From the NCBI GenBank assembly GCA_026770025.1, contig JAMXDE010000004.1, positions 3,087,501 to 3,151,500 on the forward strand: a stretch of 64,000 nucleotides of DNA, given 5' to 3'. Below are positions 1 through 8,974 of this stretch, piece after piece. The notes under the pieces were generated by a model. It did no database searches. It was not told the DNA's origin and saw nothing but the letters and a program-made list of their open reading frames with translations. Every line of letters starts with the position of its first letter. The first letter of the stretch is position 1. This DNA is from Craspedostauros australis (taxonomy: Eukaryota; Bacillariophyta; Bacillariophyceae; Mastogloiales; Achnanthaceae). The position numbers and the translations under genes are program-made.

Positions 1-3000
1 CCGTCGGTTTCTCGAGTGGCAATCCAAGTGCCTCTGCCAGAGTTCTCGTCTGGACAGGCGGAGCGGAAGACGCAGCGAATTGGGCATCGCTTGTCGCCAG
101 TTTCGTGAAAACTGCGCCGCCAAGCGATTTCCCTGGAACGCTGCTGCTGCTGCTGTCCTTCCCTCTGGGTTTCTGCTGCGGCACCGGCGCCCCACGTGAT
201 CGCTCAAGTGCTGGCAAGTAAACATCGCCGCGGAATTGAGTTGCGGAGGGTGATGTAGGGTGGTGCATTGCGTCGACCATGACGGGAGCGACGACAACTC
301 CATTGGCTGGGCGAACGAGATCTCTCGCGACGGGGCTGCTGGGAGACGAAGCAGCACTGCCTCCGGCGCCAGACCTTCCCTTCAAACGCGCCGCGATACT
401 CTTCCTCCGTTCTCCTTCGCGACGAAGGTTGGATTCCATGTTGCGCAGGATATCGGACGTGTGGGATTCCATGGGAACTGGTTTGACGTTGGATTGCATG
501 CGAGTGTTCAGAGTCTCGCGGTCTTCTAACAGACCCTGCTTCAATTTCTTGACATCCTCGTACTCCTTCTGAAGGAGTTCACGAGATTGCTGAAGTTCGG
601 AGCAGACGTTCTCCAGCTTGGCTTCGGTCTGGATCCATTTTTCCGAAATGGCCTTCTTGACGCGTTGTTCTGAGTCAATGTCCGATTCCAACCTCTTGAT
701 CTTGCTGGACTTCTCTGAGATCTGGTGCTCGAACGTCGCCAGCTGTTGGTGCAACGACGTCAGCCTGTCAGAGTAGTTCTTGGAATTGGCGAAGAGTTGT
801 TCCTCCAGTGTTTGGCTGTATTTGTTCACGCCAGCTGTCTTGGCCTCCGACTCCATCAAGGCAGTCTTCAGCGTCTGTTCCGACTCTCGCATCGCAGCAA
901 CATCCTCTGCGTTGTCTTCGTCGGACTTGGTCGACACCGTCTCGAGAGTCTTGATGCGGTTTTCAAGCACGTTGATTTCCTTCCTCACGCCGCTCATGTC
1001 GAGCTTCGTTTGCGATATCTCGCTGATGAGATCGGTCATCTCGCTGCGCACTTCGGCGACGTGCTCGTAGAAGCTGTCCATGACAGAAACCTTGCTCTCC
1101 GTCTCATTCGTCAGGTAGGAACCGACGGTTCTTGTTGGCGACCCGCCCGTGCCTGAAGGTGAGCCGTCTTGAGCCCTTGTGACCACGGACAGCTCGGGTG
1201 GAAGAGTTCCGTCTCGTGTGGTGGCAGTTGCGCTTGATGAAAAGGTTCCATTCCTGTCCACGGTGGCCATTGGGTTTTGACCCGCAAGCTTGTCGTCATC
1301 ATGGGTGGGCTCCTTGAGATCTCGCGTTGATTGCTTAGACGAGCCTCCGGCTTGCTGGCTCGAGGGTTGTTGCTTTGCTCTCGCTGGCTTGGGGCTTGAT
1401 CCGGATTTTCCCGATGCGAAGAAAGATGCGGGAACACCCAAAGCCTGCGCAAGATAATCGATGTCCAAATCTGCTGGGTCTTGCGCTGCCGGCACACCCC
1501 GGTTTGTGGTCTGTGCCGACTCTTTTCCACGCGGTTGTGCCCTGCGCTGCTCTTCGGGCGGCGCCTGCTGCTGCTGATGTTGCTTTCGCTGGCTAAGTTC
1601 GGGAGTCTTCGGTGACGAAGCGTCTCGTTTGGGAGCTGACGATGATGAGGAGGATGGTGCAGTGGGACTCGATCGGCGATTGCCAGCCCGGTCGTGGCTG
1701 GAGCCTGCGTCCATGTCGACACGTTCCCTACCAACCGGGGCCCCGAGCGCAGACACCAATGAGCCAAGCTTGGCGGTGGACGAGGATTTTCGCATGCCTG
1801 GTGGTGCCCCACCAGACGATGGCTGCGCAGCTGATGTGACACGCATCTTCATGACATCGCCGAGAGGGAGCATGCACTCCAGAAGGCTCTGGTCTTCCAT
1901 CTTCTCCTCTTGTTCGCTTTCACTTTCGTTGCTATCGAATCCATCGGGACCAGCGGGTTCTTGACGGACGGCTGGAGCGGTGGATGATGGATCCACTTTC
2001 ATACCTAGTGCTGCCGCAAGCGATCCGTGCTGAGCGTTGACGCCGCTCGTGCCAACATCGCCATTCCGTTCACTGAAGTCGCTGTCAGATCCGTCGGAAT
2101 CATCAGAATCGGCAACCCGTTGCATGACTGTCGCCATGAGCGACCTTTTCGGTGACATCGGAGCTGTCTTGGTGACCGCGCTGGATTGCTTGATTGGTGC
2201 GGCCTTGGGGGAGGTGTCAACCTTCATTCCCAGGGCTGCCGCCAGTGATCCATACTGTGGTTGAGAAGCAGACGCCTGTGTCTTGTTGCCGCTCTGAGCG
2301 TCATCATCGTCTCCCATCTTGGCCAGCATACCATCGAACAGACTCTTCTTGGTCTTGGGCTTCGAAGTGTCAGATTTCTGCTTGATGGGTTCTGCTCTGG
2401 GTGACGGATCAACCGACATGCCCAAAGCAGCGGCCAGCGAACCAAGTTGTGGCTTCACGCTGGTTGCTGTTGTGCCAGTGGCCTTGTTCATCATCGAATC
2501 GACGTACGATTCAAAGTCTGACTCGGAATCCGAATCAGACTCAGAATCTGATGCAGAATCTACGATGTTGCCCATCACAACATCCATCAACGACTTGTTG
2601 TTGTTGTTGGACGCTGCACCGTTCTGGCGGATTGGTGCTGCCTTGGCGGATGGATCGACGCTCATGCCAAGAGCAGCCGCCAGCGATCCCACTTGAGGTG
2701 CAGCAACTTGTGATGTTGCGTTTGCGTTTGTCGACGACTGGGTGCCATCGTTTTCGGCACGTTGCATGATGGTGCTGAACAAGCTTTTGCCTCCAGCTTT
2801 GTTGGGTGAAAGATGGCTTGTGCGCTTGACTGCAGCGACCACGGGCTTGCGGGGCCTGATTGGCGAAGCGGTTTGCCGAATGGGAGCTGCTCTGGAGGAA
2901 GGATCGATGCCCATTCCGAGTGCAGCGGCGAGGGATCCGTTCTGTGCCAAGATCGGTGCTGGCATCGAGGAGGATGCGTCACCCATGTCGGCACTGGATT

Positions 3001-6000
3001 CGGAGTCGGATCCTGTGTCTTCGTCTTCCTCATGTGATTCGGAGATGCGCTGCAGTACGCTCGAGACGAGCGTCTTGGTGTCGTATTGAGCCTTGGTGGA
3101 GGACGAGGGGCCGGCTGACTTATTGTCGGCCGTGCGAATGGGCGCCGCAGTAGACGAGGGATCGATGCTCATGCCAAGCGCCGCAGCAAGTGATCCGTGT
3201 TGAGCACTGACACCAGCCACACTACGGCTTGTTGTGCCGCTTGTGTAGTCGTCGCTGTCGTCACTGTAGGAGCTTTCAGAGTCATCAGAATCGGCGACCC
3301 GTTGCATGACCATCTCCATCAACGACTTCTTCGCGCCAGGACCTGTCGATGTTGGTTGCTTGGCTTGCTTGATTGGAGCAGCACGAGAGGATGTATCTAC
3401 TTGCATGCCAAGCGCTGCGGCCAATGATCCAGACTGTGGGCGATCAAAGGAAGATGCCGGCTTGCGAGTCTGTGCAGATGGCTTCGCCTGCTTGATGGGC
3501 GAAGCCTTGGGGGAGGTGTCAACCTTCATTCCCAGGGCTGCCGCCAGTGATCCATACTGTGGTTGAGAAGCAGACGCCTGCGTCTTGTTGCCACTCTGGC
3601 CATGTCCGTCGTCTCCTATCTTGGCCAGCATACCATCGAACAGACTCTTCTTGGTCTTGGACTTCGAAGTGCCAGACTTCTGCTTGATGGGTTCTGCTCG
3701 GGGTGATGGATCAACCGACATGCCCAAAGCAGCGGCCAACGAACCGAGTTGTGGCTTGACGCTGGTTGCTGTTGTGCCAGTGGCCTTGTTCATCATCGAA
3801 TCAACGTACGATTCAAAGTCTGACTCGGAATCTGAATCAGAATCTGATGCAGAATCTGCGATGTTGCCCATCACAACATCCATCAACGACTTGTTGTTGT
3901 TGTTGTTGGACGCTGCGCCGTTCTGGCGGATTGGTGCTGCCTTGGCGGATGGATCGACGCTCATGCCAAGAGCAGCCGCCAGCGATCCCACTTGAGGTGC
4001 AGCAACTTGTGATGTTGCGTTTGCGTTTGTCGACGACTGGGTGCCATCGTTTTCGGCACGCTGCATGATGGTGCTGAACAAGCTTTTGCCTCCAGCTTTG
4101 TTGGGTGAAAGATGGCTTGTGCGCTTGACTGCAGCAACCACGGGCTTGCGGGGCCTGATTGGCGAAGCGGTTTGCCGAATGGGAGCCGCTCTGGAGGAAG
4201 GATCGATGCCCATTCCGAGTGCGGCTGCGAGGGATCCGTTCTGTGCCAAGATCGGTGCTGGCATCGAGGAGGATGCGTCACCCATGTCGGCACTGGATTC
4301 GGAGTCGGAGACGGATTCATCATCCTCCGACTCTGCAGCATGCTTGATGACTTGCTGGAATAACGATTTCTTGGGAGCAGCAGTTTGCGGCTGTTGCTGT
4401 TGCGCAGTCTGTCTGGCAGCAGGGACTCTTCGTTGTGGATTCCTGCTGACGGGCTGCTGCTGTTCCGTTGTGGGTTTCTCGAGTGGAATGCCCAAGGCCT
4501 CCGCGAGACTGAGGGTCTTGACGGGCGCCTGGGACGCTGTGGCGATTCCACGACCAGCCGTGGGCGGGACTGGTCGTCTTGCGGCTTGGTTGTTGGGCAT
4601 GGCACCCGGGCTGGCAGTCGTTGCGCCTTGTCCTCGAGGTCCTGCAGTTTGTGCGGCAGGAGCTGGCCTTCTGGATGGCTCTTGTCTTGGTGGTTGCTGT
4701 TGCTGCTGCTGCTGGCCTGGTCTGCCGCGGCCTCCCTTTGAGGTTGCTTTGCCACTGAGATCGAAGAACGATGTCGGGACACCAAGGGCAGCCGCGAGGT
4801 AGTCGATGTCCATGTCGTTCTCCTTGCCTTGCTTTGGGCGGGAGGCAGCAGCAGCAGCAGCAGCTCCACCACCTTGAGGCCGGGAGGCTTTGGTGTTGGT
4901 CTTGCTGCTGTTGCTTGCAGATATGGCGGGCCTTTCTGCCGATCTGGGTTGCGCCCTGCGTGCTGTTGCGGCGCTGGAACGCGACTGGTAGGAGCCGTCG
5001 GCCGATCTCTCTGTGTGCGATGAAGTGGAGAGGGATCTGTTGCGGCGCTGGTACTGCTGGGCTTGCAGATTGGTGTTGAGTTCGGCATATTCGGTGGACT
5101 CGCTCTCCGAATCGCTGTCGGAATCGGTGCCGCTGGAGCTGGAGCTGCTGGCGACGGCGCTGGGAGGTGGCATCTGCTTCTTCTTGTTCTGAGCACGGAT
5201 GCGGTTGATTTGGTCCGTGACACCGAGGGCCGCTGCCATGGAGCCTCGCCTGGCAAGCGTCTGCTTCGGAGGCGTCCGGCCGGGCGTGGCGACCGTTGCC
5301 CTGCCTTCGCTTGCAGAGGGCTTCTCGAGCGGCACGCCGAGCGCTTCGGCCAACGTGAGCGTCTTGACGGGTTCGTGGTTCTGTTGGGCCCCGGCTTGCG
5401 CCGGTGATGATGGCTGTGGAGCAGCCGCTGCGGCAGGCGTGGATGGCGTTGCGTTTGGCGCAGCCGAGGATGGAGGACGCTGAGACGGTGGTGATGCGCT
5501 GACGGAACCTGCCACGGATGCAGGTGCGCTGGACGAGATGTTGGCGCCGCGACCGTGCTTGGAAACCCCGACACCGAAGAATGAGGCCGGCACTCCCAGA
5601 GCGTCTGCCAAGTACTGGACGTCCATCCCCAGATCCTTCTCTGCGGCCTTGATGGCCTTGACCTTGCTGCGATTGGTCGTCATCCCCTTGCTACCAGCGG
5701 CGGCGGCGGCGGCGGCAGAGGAAGGATCGCCTGATGATCTCTGCGAGATGGACAAAGATGCCGCCGTTTCCGCCGGAGATGACCGGACAGATGGCATGTC
5801 TGCGGTGCGGGATGTGAGGATGCCCTTGTGCGGTGCCTTGGCGGATGACTGCGGTTGTTGATTGGACGGTGGTTTTCTGGCATCCGCGGAGAGCTGCTCG
5901 GCGTCACGAGATGATGTCAGTCTCACGCCACCGCCATTCCCTTGTTCCCCGCGACTCTTCTGCTGCGGCGCGCTTCGTGTTGGGTTCGGTGGTTGGGCTT

Positions 6001-6652
6001 GAAGTTGCTGCTGCTGCGATTGAAGTTCGCCCTCGTCTTCCGAAGGCTGCGGAGTGCTCTCTTCCATGCGTTCGAGGACGACCTCCGCAAGGGACTTGCC
6101 TTGCACATCCCACGGGACGCTGTGTTGCTGCTGCGGAATGGCGCGTGGCTTGGTCTTGACAGGGCTGCTGCTGCTGATGGCTCTCGAGGATGTTGCATGC
6201 GCAGGTTGCGGAATCTTGCTCTTGTACTGCGGTTGATCATGCGCGAAGGTGTGCGCATGCGAAGTCCCATGACTGGCTTCGCCGGTCGGAATCCTGGAGG
6301 TCATCGTCGATGCCGATCTCGCGTTCTTGGCGCGCTTGGCTTTGGTATTCGCCTTGTCGTACGCGTTGAGCGCCTGCTCCATCATGTCCCTTCGCTTCTG
6401 CGGCGACATGTGCTCCTCAAGGGAGCTGACGGTGTTGGAGTACCCGCTGGAGCTGTCGGACGTTCCCGTGTCGGATGACCCCGTGTAGCTGTCGCCATCG
6501 CTGCCGCTGCTGCTCTCCTCGCCCTCCATGCCCTCCATGCCTTCCATGTCCTCCATGCCTTCGTGGTACTGACGGTTGTGAGGACTCAAAGATCCCGCCT
6601 GCGTCAGCTTGGATACGGCCTTCATCCCTCTGTTCTGGGAGCAGAATGCCAT
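1..6652 (-). CDS. Giant LAxALG/KSL short-motif repeat protein (partial, C-terminus outside window)
   Basis: One uninterrupted minus-strand frame of 2217 codons from ATG at 6652 to the left edge. The start is the first in-frame ATG after an in-frame stop near 6800. I do not recognise a family. The N-terminus has a GMEDMEGMEG acidic run and Ser-rich stretches. From about residue 340 on, one core, LAxALG, recurs about 19 times in three settings: DIDYLAxALGVPxSFF (near 5620, 4805, 1460), VKTLxLAEALGIPLEKP (near 5350, 4510, 40), and GSLAAALGMxVDPSxxAAPI (about 13 copies, 5250-1710). Between them sit about 12 copies of KSLxxxVMxRxxxS followed by Ser-Asp/Glu tracts. A predicted coiled coil covers roughly residues 1840-2030 (about 1130-560), after the repeats, and another LAEALG copy lies beyond it at the edge. 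PolyQ and polyA runs are common. I infer a multivalent scaffold of short linear motifs; function is unknown. Confidence 0.8.
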   Translation of the reverse strand, partial: MAFCSQNRGMKAVSKLTQAGSLSPHNRQYHEGMEDMEGMEGMEGEESSSGSDGDSYTGSSDTGTSDSSSGYSNTVSSLEEHMSPQKRRDMMEQALNAYDKANTKAKRAKNARSASTMTSRIPTGEASHGTSHAHTFAHDQPQYKSKIPQPAHATSSRAISSSSPVKTKPRAIPQQQHSVPWDVQGKSLAEVVLERMEESTPQPSEDEGELQSQQQQLQAQPPNPTRSAPQQKSRGEQGNGGGVRLTSSRDAEQLSADARKPPSNQQPQSSAKAPHKGILTSRTADMPSVRSSPAETAASLSISQRSSGDPSSAAAAAAAGSKGMTTNRSKVKAIKAAEKDLGMDVQYLADALGVPASFFGVGVSKHGRGANISSSAPASVAGSVSASPPSQRPPSSAAPNATPSTPAAAAAPQPSSPAQAGAQQNHEPVKTLTLAEALGVPLEKPSASEGRATVATPGRTPPKQTLARRGSMAAALGVTDQINRIRAQNKKKQMPPPSAVASSSSSSGTDSDSDSESESTEYAELNTNLQAQQYQRRNRSLSTSSHTERSADGSYQSRSSAATARRAQPRSAERPAISASNSSKTNTKASRPQGGGAAAAAAASRPKQGKENDMDIDYLAAALGVPTSFFDLSGKATSKGGRGRPGQQQQQQQPPRQEPSRRPAPAAQTAGPRGQGATTASPGAMPNNQAARRPVPPTAGRGIATASQAPVKTLSLAEALGIPLEKPTTEQQQPVSRNPQRRVPAARQTAQQQQPQTAAPKKSLFQQVIKHAAESEDDESVSDSESSADMGDASSSMPAPILAQNGSLAAALGMGIDPSSRAAPIRQTASPIRPRKPVVAAVKRTSHLSPNKAGGKSLFSTIMQRAENDGTQSSTNANATSQVAAPQVGSLAAALGMSVDPSAKAAPIRQNGAASNNNNNKSLMDVVMGNIADSASDSDSDSESDFESYVDSMMNKATGTTATSVKPQLGSLAAALGMSVDPSPRAEPIKQKSGTSKSKTKKSLFDGMLAKIGDDGHGQSGNKTQASASQPQYGSLAAALGMKVDTSPKASPIKQAKPSAQTRKPASSFDRPQSGSLAAALGMQVDTSSRAAPIKQAKQPTSTGPGAKKSLMEMVMQRVADSDDSESSYSDDSDDYTSGTTSRSVAGVSAQHGSLAAALGMSIDPSSTAAPIRTADNKSAGPSSSTKAQYDTKTLVSSVLQRISESHEEDEDTGSDSESSADMGDASSSMPAPILAQNGSLAAALGMGIDPSSRAAPIRQTASPIRPRKPVVAAVKRTSHLSPNKAGGKSLFSTIMQRAENDGTQSSTNANATSQVAAPQVGSLAAALGMSVDPSAKAAPIRQNGAASNNNNKSLMDVVMGNIVDSASDSESDSDSESDFESYVDSMMNKATGTTATSVKPQLGSLAAALGMSVDPSPRAEPIKQKSDTSKPKTKKSLFDGMLAKMGDDDDAQSGNKTQASASQPQYGSLAAALGMKVDTSPKAAPIKQSSAVTKTAPMSPKRSLMATVMQRVADSDDSDGSDSDFSERNGDVGTSGVNAQHGSLAAALGMKVDPSSTAPAVRQEPAGPDGFDSNESESEQEEKMEDQSLLECMLPLGDVMKMRVTSAAQPSSGGAPPGMRKSSSTAKLGSLVSALGAPVGRERVDMDAGSSHDRAGNRRSSPTAPSSSSSSAPKRDASSPKTPELSQRKQHQQQQAPPEEQRRAQPRGKESAQTTNRGVPAAQDPADLDIDYLAQALGVPASFFASGKSGSSPKPARAKQQPSSQQAGGSSKQSTRDLKEPTHDDDKLAGQNPMATVDRNGTFSSSATATTRDGTLPPELSVVTRAQDGSPSGTGGSPTRTVGSYLTNETESKVSVMDSFYEHVAEVRSEMTDLISEISQTKLDMSGVRKEINVLENRIKTLETVSTKSDEDNAEDVAAMRESEQTLKTALMESEAKTAGVNKYSQTLEEQLFANSKNYSDRLTSLHQQLATFEHQISEKSSKIKRLESDIDSEQRVKKAISEKWIQTEAKLENVCSELQQSRELLQKEYEDVKKLKQGLLEDRETLNTRMQSNVKPVPMESHTSDILRNMESNLRREGERRKSIAARLKGRSGAGGSAASSPSSPVARDLVRPANGVVVAPVMVDAMHHPTSPSATQFRGDVYLPALERSRGAPVPQQKPRGKDSSSSSVPGKSLGGAVFTKLATSDAQFAASSAPPVQTRTLAEALGLPLEKPT
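2200..3010. repeat. Direct repeat copy A inside the LAxALG gene
   Basis: About 0.81 kb, near-identical to 3502-4310 in the same orientation (offset about 1300 bp). It carries four LAAALG modules in the same order as the other copy. The copies differ by scattered substitutions, a 6-base difference in the Ser-Asp tract and a 3-base difference in the Asn run, so both keep the frame. Confidence 0.9.
3502..4310. repeat. Direct repeat copy B inside the LAxALG gene
   Basis: Partner of 2200-3010. About 490 bp of unique coding sequence with two further LAAALG modules lies between the copies, so the duplicated unit was about 1.3 kb or the copies were homogenised. All indels between the copies are multiples of three. 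Confidence 0.9.
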
Positions 6653-8235
6653 GCCGCGGAGATGCGTGACGATGGAACTATGTGGTGTTTGTGTGGTGTT
6701 TGTGTGTGATGTTTGTGGGTGATGCTATTGCAGATCTTGCTCCGTTGACAACGTTCTGCGATGGAGGTGGAGGAATGCCAGCACGAGCTACTTGTGGAGT
6801 CACAATGGAGCAGAGCAGATCGAGGTCGACAGACACAGAATGGCAGAGACTCGTCGAAGGGCTCTTGCAGCAGATGGTGTGAAGTGCACAACTGCGAACA
6901 GACAGCTGCACGATGAGCTTCTGTTGATGCTGTGCCTCTTTGTCCCCTCTGCTTTGATGCGCACAAGGAGAATGTTGTGGGTGGTGGCGGGGTTTGTGAT
7001 GCCTGCACCTCTTCGGTTTGATCGGAGCAAGGGTGTGTGGTGTGATCCGTGGCGATCTTGGTCTTTTGTTCTGTCTTGCTCTGCCCTCCCCCTTGCCTCT
7101 TGCGCCGTGTTGTGTCTGCCTCTTTGCGTCGCGAGAAGCCATGAAGGATCCTCGGACCTCCGAGGAAGAGGAAGCGACGCGACAAGGGGGATGACAGAGT
7201 GATGGTGGGTCGCGTCCACAGGCCTTCTTGCATCGCCTGATTGCGCCGATTCTCCTGCCCACGTCGACATAACATCTGTTCGTTGATACGTTCCGCGCCA
7301 ATACGTTGTTTCGCGTCATCCCAAAACAACCGACACAAAATTTCATCGCCCAAAAACGCATTCGTTCGAGTCATCACACCCTGTTCTTTTTGCAGCTGTT
7401 GACACTTCGACATCTTCACAGTCATCTGGCCCAACTGGATTGCAGCTGTTTCCGACCACGAATTATGTGTCACCGTGACCGACGTCAGAGTTTCGGACAA
7501 AATGACGTCAACCACTTCGCGACCCAACCTTCGCCCACGCTGTGGTGGCGCGAAATCGGAGGGTGATTCAATGATCCTTGTTTGGACCACAGTCTTGGAG
7601 ATGCAATGTAGAGAGGGAGAGAGAGAGAGATGACAGTGGAGATGGAGGAATGAAGTCTGATGCACTTGGTTGCTATACGAGTGGGTTGTCAGTGTGATAC
7701 CCCTATCCATTATACAGCATGACAATATTAGATAAGAGCGCTCTACTCCAGTATGCACATGTGACGCAATGATGATTGCGGAGATCTTCGCAGCTGAAGA
7801 CCGATTCCAAACTGAAGCGATCTCTCCACAGAGCATTGCAACAAACAATCTACATGCTGCATTCCGTTCACTGTCCGACAGGCAGCCAAGTCGTTCCTTG
7901 CAATGAAAGTAGAGGAGGGTTCAGAATGGTGCAGGTTCTGCGCTTGGTATTGGAGGCTCCCATCCATTCCGTGTTTTCTCGGATTGCGCGCCATTTGTGG
8001 ACGTTCAAGAATATTAGTATTGAGACTAATTAAGTCCGTCATCTCCCAGCAACTTGAACGTTGGATCGGTGGCGACAACGACAGGGACGACGGGGACGAT
8101 GACGTTGATAACGACCATGATGAAACGGTGGACGGCCGTTCAAACGTCGAGAACGGTTTCAGAAACAGGCGTCTGATACTACAACGCCAACAACTCCATC
8201 GATAACATCTATCAGCACTTGAATCGAAACAACAA
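6653..8235. other. Divergent intergenic/promoter region
   Basis: About 1.6 kb between the minus-strand LAxALG gene and the plus-strand plastid-type gene, so it probably holds both promoters and 5' UTRs. Visible features are a TG-rich imperfect repeat at 6678-6720 (units like GGTGTTTGTGT) and a GA tract at about 7612-7632. ORFs in both strands here are compositionally random and match nothing I know. Confidence 0.5.
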
Positions 8236-8822
8236 ATGAAGAGCTTTGCATCCATCCTCCTCCTGGTCCTGTTCGTGGCAACTTCGGTCCACGGCTTTTC
8301 CGCCGCCACACGACCAGCGCAGCGGTCGTTCCACCTCAAGTCCACGGAAGATGCTGAACCGGAGCCAGAAATCGAGGTACCACCGCCGGTGGCCGTCAAG
8401 TGCGCAGACTGTGACCTGTGCGACGGCAGCGGAAGGTACGATACAACGCAATGCAACGCAATGCATTCTTCAACCATGTGCGCGTCGAGTCTCTTCCACT
8501 TCATTAGTCTATTGTCACAATCACGTACTCGCACATCTCACAAATTGCCCTTCTCGTGTTCTGCAAATACTCTGCTTCTTCGCTTTGCGTGCTGATGCTG
8601 TATTGCGTACCCGCACGCTTCTATTCTGCACGCAATCATGCTCGTACCATACACTGGTGCAGAATCCTGGGTGGAATCGGAGTGATCTTTCCATGGTGGC
8701 CCATCAAGGCATACCGCCCATGTCCCAATTTCATCGAAAAGGGTGGACTGTATCAGCGCAGCGGACAGGCTCTGGATGAAATTGCCTTCGGCAGGGATAC
8801 CAAGTACACCCAAGATCAATAG
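8236..8822 (+). CDS. Small plastid-targeted-type protein with CxxCxGSGR motif (two exons)
   Basis: Exons 8236-8435 and 8663-8822 joined across a 227 bp GT-AG intron give 119 aa. The junction restores Arg (AG|A) in GSGR-ILGG. The N-terminus is a hydrophobic signal peptide (about 20 aa) with Phe just after the likely cleavage site (SVHG-FSAA), followed by a basic Ser/Arg stretch. This is the bipartite plastid-import pattern of algae with secondary plastids. The mature part has two CxxC pairs' worth of Cys in CADCDLCDGSGR, resembling half of a DnaJ-type zinc motif, then a conserved-looking stretch WWPIKAYRPCPNF and a C-terminal QALDEIAFG. I believe related small proteins occur in other photosynthetic stramenopiles, but no function is known to me. 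The 3' end faces the Trm5-like gene, only 152 bp away. Confidence 0.8.
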
Positions 8823-8974
8823 AGCAGCACGATGCAATGCAGCACGTCACGGTACAGTACAGTTGTTGAGAAATGAGATTCTATTAGAGCACGCTATCGT
8901 ACGAGTATGGTACTTCACGGGACTCTCCTGGGATACTATTCTACTGACATCTTTGCTACCATACGTCTCGCCTT

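Noticed and set aside
2319-4802. Plus-strand ORFs with repeated MPRAAASDP-like strings
   Set aside because: Antisense mirror of the LAAALGM modules on the minus strand.
3961-5574. 537-codon minus-strand ORF
   Set aside because: Arg/Pro/Ser-random shadow of the LAxALG gene in another frame; the true frame has periodic motifs and stays open to the edge.
6622-7848. 408-codon minus-strand ORF upstream of the LAxALG gene
   Set aside because: Overlaps the start of that gene in another frame, Cys/His/Arg-random, no motif; more likely leader and promoter DNA.
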